Source: Thuidium tamariscinum (lineage: Eukaryota > Streptophyta > Bryopsida > Hypnales > Thuidiaceae). From it: DNA of 64,000 bases. Each line of letters begins with the position of its first letter. The stretch's first letter is position 1. The position numbers and the translations under genes are program-made. Shown in pieces: positions 1-12,000 of the stretch. The stretch covers positions 22,196,001-22,260,000 of the forward strand of contig OX344753.2 in NCBI GenBank assembly GCA_947034885.2, in the 5' to 3' direction. The notes beneath the pieces were generated by a model. It saw only the letters and a list, made by a program, of their open reading frames with translations, was not told the DNA's origin and made no database searches.

Positions 1-445
1 TCAAAGACGTGTTGGTTTGAAACTGAAATCCTCAATTTCATTGTTGATTTGACACAAATGATGGAGCACGGAATGGCTACTACAACCAACCGCCAAGTGA
101 TATCCATCTTATCTAAGAAAATACCTACCTCCAACACCCCTACTTTTGAGTTGTGGATTTGAAATGACAAATTGCTAATATTTGACAATTTCATCAAAGC
201 AATGGTTACAAATCCACCTTTTATTTTCGTAGTGTGATAAATTAACAATTTTCAAATAGTGACAATTACTATAAGTCCAATGAACATTAAATTTCTATTT
301 GATATGTTCAATATAAATTTCATGTTCATTGAACTTTTGCTTCAAAAGTTATAAAGTAGAAACACCCATTCCCACACCTCTTCACAAAAGTTTGTTTTGC
401 CAACAAGTAAATCATTAAGTACATCAATTTTTGTTTTTTGGCCAA

Positions 446-660
446 GGTGAATTGACTCCTTGCTTAGCCCCTTGGAAAAACAATTTTTTTATTTTCTACA
501 CATGGTAAAATTTGCGAATTTGAGATTCATATTTGCAATCAAAGGTCGCAAATTAGATAGTAGGGGTGTACAAGGTAAATTAATCAAGCACAAAATTAGG
601 CGCTTTTATTTACACCTCTAGAATGACTTGGGAGGGGTTGAGCGAGGGGGCCAATTCACC
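446..660. mobile_element. Short inverted-repeat element (GGTGAATTG family, copy 1)
   Basis: The left end starts GGTGAATTGACTCCTTGC and the right end finishes GGGGGCCAATTCACC, so the two ends are inverted copies over about 25 bases with several mismatches. The interior is AT-rich with no reading frame. Related sequence lies at 8048-8287 and, as a half copy, near 7926-8040, so it is a dispersed family. No clear target duplication is seen. It is a non-autonomous element of unassigned superfamily. Nothing else is seen between 1 and 1177. Confidence 0.65.
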
Positions 661-1174
661 GTGGCCTGGTGTGTTTTTTTCCCTTCAAGGCAACTTTTGG
701 TAAAATTCTTCTCGTGGTCAATGCCATTTAAAATGGTCTATCATTTTGTGGTGCATTTGACCCTAAAAAATATCTTCTTACTCTTCTAGGTGACAACTTT
801 TGTAATCTACTATAGTGATTTTGGAGTAGGTAAGGAAGAAAACAACTTGCAGCCCAAATGGCTTTACCACTCTCAATCTAACCCATCTCTTTTTCTAAAG
901 CAAGTTTACAACAAAGTTATTCCCCACTTGAACACTTATTAGTTGGCAGTGATATCCTAGATGCAATGAAAACATCATTGAAGTTGTTCAACCACATTCA
1001 ATGCTTCTGAGGAGAAGGGAAAAAAAACACAATAATATTTTAAAAGAGCCACTCATGACAACTCTTGCAATTTTCATTCAATTCCCTAAACAAAAGGGTC
1101 CAAGGGACACAAAATGTCCTTTCATGCTTTAGTAACTAATTCTATCCTCTTCCGTAGTATGATTTGTGATTTTG

Positions 1175-1177
<3 letters not shown>

Positions 1178-1223
<46 letters not shown>
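1178..1223. repeat. ATT trinucleotide microsatellite
   Basis: About fifteen uninterrupted ATT repeats followed by a T-rich tract. Likely polymorphic in length; no function is implied. Confidence 0.95.
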
Positions 1224-1286
1224 TTGTTTTTGTTTTTTGTTTTTTCTCTTAGCAGTGAGTTTTCTTTCATTCATGTCACTTATCTA

Positions 1287-1558
1287 AGGTGGGTACACCT
1301 AAAAGCACCACTTTTTGGTACTGCGCCTAATAACTATTACTGGTCTGATCAAATTTTCATGTAGTCTTTTTGGCAAGTGAAAGCACATTCCAATGCACCA
1401 AAAAATGTAGCATTTGGATACGATATGCAAAAGTTATTAAGGTTCAAAATCTATATCTAAAAGCGCTTCAATCAAATAAGTACATAATAGAATTTAGAAA
1501 TGTACAGCAACTATAGATGGCACTTTTAGGTGAGGTGCAATTTTAGGTGTACCCACCT
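1287..1558. mobile_element. TA-flanked mariner-like MITE (AGGTGGGTACACC family, copy 1)
   Basis: The left terminus begins AGGTGGGTACACCTAAAAGC and the right terminus ends TTTTAGGTGTACCCACCT, an inverted repeat of about 25 bases with few mismatches. TA dinucleotides sit on both outer edges (1285-1286, 1559-1560), as for Tc1/mariner insertion. The 272-bp interior has no coding potential. A second full copy is at 16134-16406, a diverged one near 8400-8640 and a left-end fragment at 62676-62760. Confidence 0.85.
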
Positions 1559-2063
1559 TAATAATCAAACTGGTCAATTAATCCTTGTAGTCCCATTGTC
1601 CCTCTGGGAAACAAAATGGATTTTGGACAGACTCCTATACTCTCAACATGATATGTCCAAAACTTTTGGTGAAGATTAAAAAAAACATCAGCTCTCTATG
1701 AATACAACTTTTCTTTTAAAAGAAATAAATTTCAATAGATGTCGGAAAAGCGAAAGTTATGGCTCAAGAAAGAGGTGAATTTCACATGTGATCCTGCGGA
1801 TCCATGGTACGTTTTGTCGGCCACAAATTTCCCAAAACTGGTTTTGCCCAATCCCAAGTTGCGGCCTGGAATTGGACTCCCAACAAGATGGACCCAATGG
1901 GTGTGCTGGAGTTTTGGGAAAAGCTTCAGCCATCTAACATAGTCAGCAGCAACAACAGACCAGTGACTGAGGAATCTTCATACCAATCCTGGAACAACAA
2001 ATGGAAAGCCTCCCAACTGACACTACACTACACTGATTTCTAGGACTGGAGTACGGAGTAATT
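1559..2063. other. Gene-free stretch
   Basis: Two short overlapping plus-strand frames (1739-2043) are slightly less AT-rich than their surroundings, but neither resembles a known protein and no splice context supports them. Nothing else is seen. Confidence 0.5.
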
Positions 2064-2500
2064 AATTAGTGTGGGTGCAAAAATAGGGTCACTTGGAAGG
2101 CGGTAGCATCCGAACATGAAAACATACTTTGTACAAATTAGTGTGGGTGCAAAAATGGGGTCACTTGGAAGGCGGTAGCATCCTAATATGAAAACATACT
2201 TTGTACAAATTAGGTGGGTGCAAAAATAGGGTCACTTGGAAGGCGGTAGCATCCTAACATGAAAACATACTTTGCACAAATTAGTGTAGGTGCAAAAATG
2301 GGGTCACTTGGAAGGCGGTAGCATCCTAACATGAAAACATACTTTGTACAAATTAGGTGGGTGCAAAAATAGGGTCACTTGGAAGGCGGTAGCATCCTAA
2401 CATGAAAATATACTTTGTACAAATTAGTGTGGGTGCAAAAATAGGGTCACTTGGAAGGCGGTAGCATCCTAACATGAAAAACATACTTTGTGCAAATTAG
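2064..2500. repeat. 72-bp minisatellite, six copies
   Basis: Six head-to-tail copies of a 71-72-bp unit starting AATTAGTGTGGGTGCAAAAA and containing CTTGGAAGGCGGTAGCATCC. Units begin near 2064, 2136, 2208, 2279, 2351 and 2422. Copies 2 and 4 carry ATGGGGTC where the others have ATAGGGTC. Copies 3 and 5 lack two bases near their start. So units 2-3 and 4-5 form a repeated dimer, a sign of unequal exchange in two-unit steps. Confidence 0.95.
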
Positions 2501-2925
2501 TGTGCAATGTAGTAATATTCCATTGTGAAAATTAAAATATATTGTGACTTATGTAAATTAGTGTCACGCTTACTAATAGATTGAATTAGAGTAGTAATGA
2601 GGCCCCTAAATATATTGTGGAAATTTTTAATGTAAGTCTACCTTTTGAGGGACTACAATTAATGATGAAAGGCCAAATCTTCTCTATAATTTGAATTTTC
2701 TCATTGGAGATTTTAAAGAAGTAGGGGCCAATTGGACCATCCAAATTAAACTTTAACTGTATAAGACAAAGCCTATGAGGCATGACCTCACAATAAAAAA
2801 AACAAAATTCTTCATATGATGTGATCCCATTTTGTCACTATATATATGAGTGGATTATTTTATTTTATTTTTAAGGGATGAAATCACATTTTGTTTTTTA
2901 TTAGTCATTAAATTTTCACATTTAA

Positions 2926-3841
2926 CTCCTAAAGGACTAGTTTGCTAAATTTAGCAACTTAACAATTTTGGTCATGTACATTTGATTAGAGATTTTTATA
3001 TTTAGGGCACAAAAAATAACGGAAGGTGGGGACAAGGAATATCTTTCATGTGTATAGAAAAAAAAGACATTGGAAAATATGAGTCAAAACGTATGGCCTA
3101 ATATGTTTGTTATTTATAAATGGATAGTTTGGGCAAATCATAAAAAATCACTTTCTTTGGAAACAAAAATTCGAATTTTTTTCTCTATAAATTATACATG
3201 GAAAGCTTTGAATCATTCCATTTTGATCAATGAGTCAAAAGTGATTAGGAGTTTTTGTTTGCAGGTAGTTATAGATTATCTACTTTAAAATAAACATTGA
3301 GGTCAATTATTTTTTTCAATTTTCAATTTTTTGTCAAAACAAAATTTTATAGGATATAGATTGTTTATTATAACGTTGCAACCATTGAAATTGGCATTTT
3401 TCAATTTCATAACTAAATTCTTAACAATTTTGTATTTTGAATGATTTTCAACTTCTTTCTACATACTATTTTCATTCCTATATATTGTACAATTCCAAAT
3501 TATCCGAAAATGTTCAAGCATGTAGCCAACTTGCCTTGAAGAAAGAATCCAGAGAAGTACTATCATTTTGGACTTTTTCTCATGCAAATGTAAGCTTGTG
3601 AAGTGCACATGCCTACTTTTTTGCAAGGCTGAAAAAAAGATTTTTGTAAATCCAAATGCTAATGTCTTGCAATTTCCAAAGTGAAAATTTTCGAGAAAAA
3701 TTCACATATTTTCGAGTCAACATACTACAAGATCTTATGATTGTGTGAGTCAAAGTGTTTTTTTTCCAAGATTTGATTTTTTTACTAAAATGGCAATTTT
3801 GGGACGTTTTTGGCAAAAACATAATAAAGGAATGTAAGGGA
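2926..3841. mobile_element. TTAA-flanked piggyBac-like MITE (degenerate copy)
   Basis: The left end CTCCTAAAGGACTA follows a TTAA at 2922-2925, and the right end runs into a TTAA at 3842-3845 with a decayed terminus. Its interior aligns with the better preserved copy at 50631-51556, sharing for example GGAAAGCTTTGAATCATTCC and the following AAAATAAAC segment. It has no coding capacity and is older than the other copies judging by end decay. Between the minisatellite and this copy (2501-2921) nothing is seen. Confidence 0.75.
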
Positions 3842-4576
3842 TTAATTGTGGAGTTTTGAAATTATTGTGATTTTTTGAAGAAAAACTGTAGAAAGTTCAT
3901 GCCTAATACTTAAATTACTCAAGAAATGTAATTACTTCACAATGAAGAGTCAATTTATCATTAGACAAGAAAGCTAGAAAATCTTTAAAATGTAGTTCAA
4001 GGTGAAAACTTCAAATTAAAAAGAAAAAAAACTTAGAAAGCTTCATGTACCTATAGTGACTCAAATAGTAATTGGCTAGTATATAAATCTTTCTCAGAAA
4101 TTGAGATTCTAGAATTATGATGTGAAATTCAAACATTTTGTTGTACAAAAGGCAATCTATCTTCATGTGTAATTTCACTAGTTTATTATATATTTAGACC
4201 TATTATATTTAAATGAAATCTCTATGTAAATATGAACTTTTTGTAAAAAATCAAAATGTCTCACTTCTTTTTGTGGGAAGAATGTTCATCTTAATTAGAA
4301 TCTCATGCTACAAATTTCATGAATTTGGGATTTTTATTCATGAAATCTTATCCATTGAAATTTGATCTTAAAACTTTGAACTTTTTATTTTTCACCCGAG
4401 TATTTGCAAAAAAACAAAACAATTTTTTTTTAAAACATCAAATAATTTTATAAATTAGATATATATATTTTTGAATTCCATCTAAGAGCTATTAGGGATT
4501 TTCAATTCCATCTTTGAGCTATAAGATATTTAGTTTGTTCTTCTATCTTGAGTTTAACTTCTAAAAGATGAAGCTA

Positions 4577-4845
4577 CATTAGAAGAGATTTGAGGGGTGT
4601 AAGAGACTGCGAGTTCCTGTAGTCTAAGAACGTAGTGAACTACATAATTTGATGTAGTAGAAGCAATGCCATGTCATTTAAAAAAAATGGACTTCTTATT
4701 GCATTTCAGGACCCCCCCAAAATTTTGTTTTTATTTTTATTTTTATTTTTTGAAAATGCCAACCTGACAGCTCCCGGCTGTATTGAGAATCGTTTCAGGA
4801 ATAGTCCCGAAATGGCCCTTTGGAGGCCTCAAATTTCAATTAATG
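4577..4845. mobile_element. CATTAG-end inverted-repeat element nested in an older element
   Basis: The left end CATTAGAAGAGATTTGAGG pairs with the right end CCTCAAATTTCAATTAATG as an imperfect inverted repeat. Just inside lies AGAGACTGCGAGTTCC, also present in the element at 18786-19104. It interrupts the TTAA-type element starting at 4558, between AAGCTA and TATTTTTTGGC. No coding potential; superfamily not assigned. Confidence 0.65.
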
Positions 4846-4948
4846 TATTTTTTGGCAACATAGCAATTTGAGGTAGCTCACTACAAATAGAGTTTTAATT
4901 TTTGTCTTTGAAATATTCCCACAACTTTTGGATGAGGATTACCTTTAA

Positions 4949-6139
4949 CCCCTAAAGGACTAAAGTCCCCTCGGGGGACACTTAGAATTTTGGGCAGGCT
5001 TGTGTGACTTGAATTTTTGCTATGATTTTTTGAAACTTTTTTTGAAGATAGGAAATCAGATTAGCTTTCCAAAAATATAATTTTTATTTCAATTGGTGCT
5101 TGGAAGCATTAGAGGGGATTCAAGGCCAACAGGAGATTGTGAGTTCCCAACGCACTGAACGCAGGAATCTGCCGTAGAAATGTAGAACTGGCCTTTGCTG
5201 ACGTGGTCGAGAGTGTGCCACGTCACCGACTTTTTTTTTAAAAAAAATTTGGACTTTTTTTTGCATTTTAAGGCGAACTTTTTTTTAAAATTTATTTTTT
5301 AAATTAATTAATTGCTGATCTGATAGTATTGGGAACAATTTTAGAAACAGGGCTTTCGCAGTCTCCTGTTGGCCTCGAATCCCCTCTAATGCAAAAGTTA
5401 TGCCATTCTAAGTCCAAAAAGCAGTTCACCGAGCAGAAAAGAAAAACACAAAAAAAATTATTTTTTTATTTTTTATTTTTCTCCTCAAAGATTATATTTT
5501 GTTCTACATTTGAAGCTTTGGTTCATTTTATTTGGACTAATAATGAGAAAGTTACGGACAATCTTATATTTCAGGCAATCTAAGCACGTTTTTCAAAAAA
5601 TAACTTGTAGAATTCATTTTTGAATGCAATTTTTCAAATTTTCTTTTTTGATAGGGTTTAGGATGTTTGCAAGAACAAGCTCACCGTTGGGATCATGGTT
5701 TTCCAATTACATCTTAAAGTTATTCACAACTTAGTGTTTTGTTCAATCTTGGACCTACTTCTACTTAACAATTTTTTAATGAATGAAAATCAAGTAGTTT
5801 TTTTTTGAAATTTTTTCCTAATTCTCAACTCAAATGTTCAACATAAAAAATTTTAACTTCATAGTCCATAATGCAAAAAAATTCAACAAATGGCAATTAA
5901 AGTCATCTGAGATTGCAAGTCAGAGTTGAAAAAAAAATTCCAACTTTGAATGCTAATATCTTTCAATCGGTACAGTCAAACTTCATGAAATTTTTACCAC
6001 ATGATCTTAGATAAGTAATTTACAAGATCCTAGTGTTAGATTCTAATAAAATTGTTCTTTTTGTTTTTTTGGGAGGAAGTAGCAAACATGGTAGTTTTGA
6101 GTGGTTTTCAAACCAGAAAATGCCTTAGTCCTTGAAGGG
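4949..6139. mobile_element. TTAA-flanked piggyBac-like element, subfamily with GTCCCCTCGGGG
   Basis: Begins CCCCTAAAGGACTAAAGTCC after TTAA (4945-4948) and ends AGTCCTTGAAGGG before TTAA (6140-6143). The left third matches the copy at 12639-13546 (shared ATAATTTTTATTTCAATTGG). It sits in an older relative (4558-6649) and has itself received the element at 5108-5390. It does not encode a transposase. Confidence 0.8.
5108..5390. mobile_element. CATTAGAGGGG inverted-repeat element nested inside a TTAA element
   Basis: The left end ATTAGAGGGGATTCAAGGCC and the right end GGCCTCGAATCCCCTCTAAT are inverted copies with one mismatch over about 26 bases including AACAGGAG. The host element, compared with its relative at 12639-13546, is continuous across the site (GAGCAAAAGTTAT there), so the insertion boundaries are clear to within a few bases. 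Target duplication is 2-3 bp (GC or GCA). Confidence 0.8.
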
Positions 6140-6653
6140 TTAAGGCGTAACAACCTTTATAACTTTTGACTTTATGGTTCAAAAGTTAATGTTTGATGTA
6201 TAGTTATTTTTTTCCCCATTTGGGTAGTTTGGAAAGAACAGGAAGATAAGAGAAAATCAATTTTCTTCAAAATAAAATTTTGAAATTATTTTCTTAGCTA
6301 CATTTCTTAGCTACATGAAAGCTATTTTCTTAGCTATTTTCTTAGAAATACATAGAAAGCTTTGAATCATTCCATTTGATCAATAAAATGAAAGTTATAA
6401 GGAGTTCTAGTTTGTGTGTACTTTTGGAATCCCTACTCTAAAATAAACTTTGAAGTCCTTCATTTAACTCAATTTCAATTTTTTTTGAAAAAATTAAAAT
6501 TTTAGAATTTGGTTTGTTTATTATAATATTACAACCATTGGAACTAACATTTTTTTCAGTTTCATAACTTAATTATCAATAATTTAGTATTTTGAACCAT
6601 CACATACTTTTTTTTTAATTTACTAAGTGTTTCCTATATGCTACACAATTTAA

Positions 6654-7022
6654 CCCCTAAAGGACCAAACTGCATTTTTTGGCAACATAGCAATTTTGGA
6701 TAGCTCACTACGAATGGAGTTTTTATTTTTTTTCTTTTAAATTTTGACACAACATGTGTCCGAGGAGTAGCTTCAAGGCCCAATAATGTTCATAACTTTT
6801 GATTACAAGGTTAAGAAGTTATTGCATGATATGTTGTTTTGTTTGAACTTTGGGCAGCCCGGGTAGATGAAAAAACTTCTTCAAAAAAACTTTTTTTTCA
6901 AAAGTAAAATTTCAAATTGATTCTTTAGGTTTTTACAGACATGGGAAGCTTTGAATCATTCCATTTGGATTAAGGAGTCAAAAGTTATGAGGAATTTTAG
7001 TTTGCGGGTAGGTATAGAGTTC
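6654..7022. mobile_element. TTAA-type element, left part only
   Basis: Starts CCCCTAAAGGACCAAACTGC directly after TTAA (6650-6653) and follows the 50631-51556 copy for about 360 bp, until the foldback element begins at 7023. It appears to have inserted into the tail of the older copy ending at 6649, whose ACAATT is the point matching GTACAATTCC in the intact copy. The right end is missing or lies beyond the foldback. Confidence 0.7.
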
Positions 7023-7627
7023 CTTACAATGGACTGTAGATTCACCTAAATGCGTCAATAGACTTCCCTTAATGTGTTCACCACATGTGTGATTGTAATT
7101 TGCTGACACAACTGAAGGACACACAAGGAAATTTGGTTGGCTGAGTGCTGATTTTCGTTGATTTTCGCAGTGTTTAGTTTGGGGAGCACCTACAAGACAG
7201 TTCCACAGGTCTAGGGAGCCAATACTTTGAAAATTTGTAGAAATTACATACTGTATCCAAAAAATCTTTTTTTGGGGAATATTCATGATTTTCACTCACT
7301 AATACTAGAAAAATATCATTTTTAGAAAACGTTGCCTCCAACTATGCTGAATTCCTTATTTGGACGGTTTTGGGTGTTTCCACTGTACAAAAAATAAATA
7401 AGTGGCGATTGTACGTGCACATCCCTTATTATTACAACAGCCACGTCCTTTTGGATTGATATTCTCTCTGTACAGTATTTCCTCCCTGGGATCGAATCAT
7501 AGCCGCATTCACTTGCCAAGCAAACTTCGGAGATAAGCAAATGTGGTGATTGCCGAAGAATCCCTCCGTCACATGGACTTGTCTCCTGGCTGCTCTCAGT
7601 CAGTCCCAGTGACAGGGGTTGCTGTGG

Positions 7628-7915
7628 GCGCGACGTTAAATCATGTAATTGAAACTAACGTGGCGCAGCTGAAGTTACCCCAGGGTAAACGCTGAAATTT
7701 TTTTTTTTTTTCAAATTTTTTTTTTTTCAAATTCTGAATTCATATTTGGATTCGGAGACCCCAAATTAGCTAGCAAGGACCTTGACACAACCAAAAAACC
7801 CAACAAAACATAAACCCCAAAACCCTCATCAACCCCTGGTAAAACCTGTTTTACCTACGGGGGGCTAGATTTACCCGCGCCACGTCAGGTTCGATGGCAC
7901 GATTTAACGTCTTGC
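7628..7915. mobile_element. Mutator-like MITE with 9-bp target duplication
   Basis: The nonamer TTGCTGTGG occurs directly before (7619-7627) and directly after (7916-7924) this 288-bp segment. Its ends, GCGCGACGTTAAATC and GATTTAACGTCTTGC, are inverted copies (13 of 15), and the similarity continues inward through CGTGGCGC. A 9-bp duplication is characteristic of the Mutator superfamily. The interior contains poly-T and C-rich tracts but no reading frame. Confidence 0.85.
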
Positions 7916-8047
7916 TTGCTGTGGTGAGCTGACCTCATTGCTGGGCCCCAAGGGAAAAACACTGAAATCTTTTATTTCCCACACATGATGAAATTGGCAA
8001 ATTTCAAATTCATATTTGCAATCAGAGGCCCCAAATTACGGGCAGGG

Positions 8048-8287
8048 AGAACTGACCCCCTCGCTCGGCCACTTGGGTAAAATGCTGTAATTTTTTATTT
8101 TTCACACAAATTTTTTTTTGCAAATTTTGAATTCATATTTGCGATCAGAGGCCGCAAATTAGCTAGGGGGTGACGAAAGTAGGGGTGATGAAAGTAGGGG
8201 TGATCACGGCCCAAACTAGGGGGCTTTTTGTTTGGATTGCACCTCTGGTAAAACATGGTAAGGCCGAGCGAGGGGGCCAATCCACCC
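8048..8287. mobile_element. GGTGAATTG-family element, copy 2
   Basis: The left end ACTGACCCCCTCGCTCGGCC pairs with GGCCGAGCGAGGGGGCCAAT at the right as an inverted repeat. The interior resembles copy 1 (446-660), for example TTGAATTCATATTTGCGATC against the same motif there. A half copy precedes it at about 7926-8040. Confidence 0.65.
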
Positions 8288-8399
8288 GGATCCAAATTAC
8301 ATGTAGTAGCTTGGAGGGGAGTTCAAGGTAAATTAATTGGACAGGTCTATAGGTGCCCAACGTTCAGCTTACCAAGTGGGTCAGGATGAAATGTGTTCC

Positions 8400-8640
8400 T
8401 AGCTAGTTACTATCATTAGACCAGGCATATTTTCTTGTTGGTGAGTGAAAGGAGGTTCCAATGCACCCAAGAACATGGCATTTGGATGCCGTATGCAAAA
8501 GTTAGGAAGGAATAAAGTTTTTTTTCCAGTAGATGTTGTAAAATTATTTCTTCCAGATAGATACATATAGATTTTGGAGATGTGCATCGAGTGATGATGG
8601 CGGTTTTGGATCAATGACACATTGAAAGGGGGCACACCTT
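8400..8640. mobile_element. Diverged copy of the AGGTGGGTACACC mariner-like family
   Basis: Shares CTTGTTGGTGAGTGAAAG, the following CCAATGCACC and GCATTTGGAT, and TATGCAAAAGTTA with the copies at 1287-1558 and 16134-16406, in the same order. The terminal repeats are decayed (only GGCACACCTTAA is recognisable on the right). Confidence 0.55.
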
Positions 8641-9030
8641 AAATTGATATTCACTTGGTCTTCTTTTGAAAGAAGGCTTACAGTGGAAACACCTAAAACC
8701 GTCAAAATAAAGAATTCAGCATAGTTGGAGGCAATGTTTTCTAAAAATGATATTTTTCTAGTATTAGCAAGTGAAAATCATGAATATTCCAAAAAAAAGA
8801 TTTTTTTGATACAATATGTAATTTCTACAAATTTTCAAAGTGTTGGCTCCCTAAACCTGTGAAACCGTCTTGTAGGTGCCCTCAAAATTGAACCCTACGA
8901 AAATCAGCACTCAGCCAACCAGATTTTCCTATGTGTCATTCAATTGTGTCAGCAAATTACAATCACATATGGCGAATACATTAAGGGAACTCTATTGACA
9001 CATTTAGGTGAATCTAATATCCATTACAAG

Positions 9031-12000
9031 GAGCAGGTGCGGGAATGGGTGTTTTGTCCTTACAAGCATGCAAAAATGTTTGATTACACATTGTGCAAAG
9101 ATAATTAACTCTAGTTCTTTATTTGAATTGACTTACTAAGATGGTTAGTCTATTTGTTTAGCCCCCTTAATATCCAAGGCCTTTTTGAACTTATTACAGT
9201 TTGCTCAAAACTATTAAAAAAAATCAAGTTTTGATAAGTTTTGTTGTTTCTAAAAAATATTCTAACTATATGCTTTCAAATTAAACTAGATGTGTTATAA
9301 ATCACATAGGAAAAGAGAAGGCAACAATATTACTCATGGATTGAAAGATTAGTATGTTTGATAAAGGAAATTTTTAAAATGCAAAAGTGTTTTAAAGTCT
9401 TTCAATCCTTTTTTTTACATGGCCTTTGCTTTTGATTGTCTAATTGTTCAGCAATTTGGGATTTTTGGAATTGGTTGAGTAGCAATTGATTTGAATTCTA
9501 CATTGCTCATTCAATAATCAAAATCAATAAATGGAGCAATTTAGTGGTACATGCACTATGTCCAATTTGGAGGGTTTTAGTATGAATGTAATTTTGCTTT
9601 AATTATGTAATATTAAACCCAACGAATTTACAAGACTTCAAAAGTTCACATTCTTCATATTCTTTTTTATCAACATTTTGGCTCTACAACATCTTGTGTA
9701 ATTAGTTGTAATAAATGTTTCAAATTTTCAAACATATGTTACATATGTAATATATTATATTTCTACAAACAAGCACTATAAAAAACCTCAAGTGAAGAAG
9801 TCTATAAACCGTCTCTTTAAACATACCTACTCCATTGATGGAAATAATAGATATTTCAAGAAAAATGCCACTCATTCTTAGATAGGGGATACATTTCAAA
9901 TCCAATTAATTTGTGGACCTCTTGACTTAATTCTTTACCGAATTTTTGCCATGAAAGGTCTTGAACTCTTTGTCATGTTTCATGTTTTTAGCTTCATCTG
10001 TAGTACAATATAATCAGTAATAACTTAGTAGTGTGCTTTTCAAGCGATTATGTTCTAAAGGTGACTACTAACACAAAGGTACATTTTGTTTACTTCGATG
10101 TATCTACTATGTACATTTCAAGAGGTGATCCCTTTTCATAATTACTACAATTCAACTTCAAATTTTTGTAATTAATTCCACAAAGATCCAAAATTGAATA
10201 TCAAACAACTTGGATTAGATGCCAATTCCATTCTTCTTCATACAAAAATTTAATGAAAATTGTTCCAAGAAGTTTAGCTTCCCACTAAAGTCAATCATCT
10301 TGTAAAAGGTGTTTCTGAAAACATATTACCTTACATCAACTATAGATTCAATTATGTCAATGAAAGAAGCATGTACACATTCATTTAATAAATAATATGA
10401 TTAGTTGTTGCTCAAGAGTTGTGAAACTCAAGAACATTATGGCACATAATGCCAAGTCTAGTAGTTTATCACAAATATGTGTATCTATACTTTTTGCAAA
10501 TTTCAGGGTGTAGGACAAGGGGTTGAGTTACAAGTTAAAGTGTTTTTCTAACTATCCAATCAAATGGTGACAATTTTTTTATTGTGTTGAGACTTGGCAT
10601 AATGATCAATTTCATTCATTCTATGATTATCTATTTTATTTTATTTTTTGAGAATGAATTCTAATTGAAAAATAGATGGTAGCTAGGTACGCACAAAGCC
10701 TTAGACAATGATTTAATAATCTAGATGGAGAATTGAAGGTTTTCTACCTCCAATCCTTTTAAGAAGAAACTTCAATAATTAAATCCTTTTGTGCCCATCT
10801 ATAGAGAACTTTGTGATGAATTGTAGCTCATTTGCAAGTTCTTGAGAACTTAAGCAAGTTGTGAAGTTCACACTTAGTCAATTGAAAATCAATTGAGGAA
10901 GTATGAACAATATTTCTTACAATAAATATTTGAACTAAAAAATTTCATTATAATTCCTTTGTAAAATAGAATTTGATGTGTAAACACATTCCTATCTGAA
11001 TCCTTGTGGAACATTATACATTAGGCTATTCGAAGGGTTGTTCATTTAAATGAACAATATTGAGGCACCTTTTGGGCATAAATTGTCAAAATTGTCACTT
11101 TGTAGGGTAGTGGAAAAGAGATGAGTTTTTTTTCTTAAGATTTCAACTTTACAAAATTTTGTATTCCCTTTGTTCTACTAAAAGTTTCCAAAATTCTTCC
11201 CCATAAGAAATTAACTATGTTTTTGATGAAAGTGCCAAAAATACATGCATTCAAAAATGAACAACCCATACTTTAGATCTATACAAAATTTGGAGCTTAG
11301 GCACTATCGTTTAGGCACCCAAAATGCAAGTTAAAAGTACAAAATTTGACATATTTTATAATTGTTGCTAGCTCTGTCATTTTAGATGATTTAAAGGGTG
11401 GTGAATACAATAGAACTCTAATAACATGTTCCCCAATCTAAATATCCAAAAATAAAAAAAGTAGCCCACTTTATGATCAAATTTTAATAGTGCCAAAGTA
11501 GTCACTAAACAAGATGTTAAACACTACTATTTGAGAAAGCAATTAGTACAAGGTGCCTCATATTGCCATTTCAAGCTAAGCTTGCAAGGCCAATTACATA
11601 CTCTTAGATTGTTTTACTTGCCCCCACAAGGTCATTCAACGCAACATTCACTAAATAGTCAAAATCACAAAAAAGAGCTTTTTAGTGGGATAGAAATTTT
11701 GCTTGATTTGGACGCTTATAGTGGGATAGAGGAAGTAGTAAATTACTCTAGGAATGAGTGAAAATATTTTTGGAGAATTCGTCTACACATATTAAAAGAG
11801 TTGTAGTATTTGAAGTTAGACGAAAAAAATTATTTTTAATGTTATTCTATAGGGTTAGCAAAGTAACTTTAATTTCTCTAGAATGAAAGTTTTACATGTG
11901 TATGAAATTTTTTTTGACAATTGCTTCCAATGTGATGTTAGTTACATACCTACCAATTTTAGAGGTAGAAGATAAATTTGGCACACATTGCCCAAAGTTG

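Larger units (their letters stand above)
4558..6649. mobile_element. Old TTAA-flanked element split by younger insertions
   Basis: A decayed left end (CTTCTAAAAGATGAA after TTAA 4554-4557) is followed, after an inserted element (4577-4845), by the family's TTTTTTGGCAACATAGC segment. A second insertion (4949-6139) splits it again. The remainder resumes at 6144 with the GGAAAGCTTTGAATCATTCC-type interior and stops at 6649, where a further copy begins. Joining the pieces follows the order of the intact copy at 50631-51556. The right terminus was not found. Confidence 0.7.
7023..9030. mobile_element. 2-kb foldback element with arms of about 350 bp
   Basis: The segment 7023-7387 is repeated in inverted orientation at 8680-9030. 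The outer ends are CTTACAATGG and CCATTACAAG, and both arms carry AGATTCACCTAAATG, the CAGCACTCAGCCAACC block and TTTTCTAAAAATGATATTTT. Mismatches are scattered and a few short indels are present, so the arms are not recent. The spacer holds a Mutator-like MITE (7628-7915) and other repeats, no gene. A fragment of the same arm occurs at 14519-14575. No target duplication could be identified. Confidence 0.75.

Noticed and set aside
2064..2500. CRISPR-like array
   Set aside because: The units are contiguous 72-bp tandem copies without unique spacers, in eukaryotic DNA.
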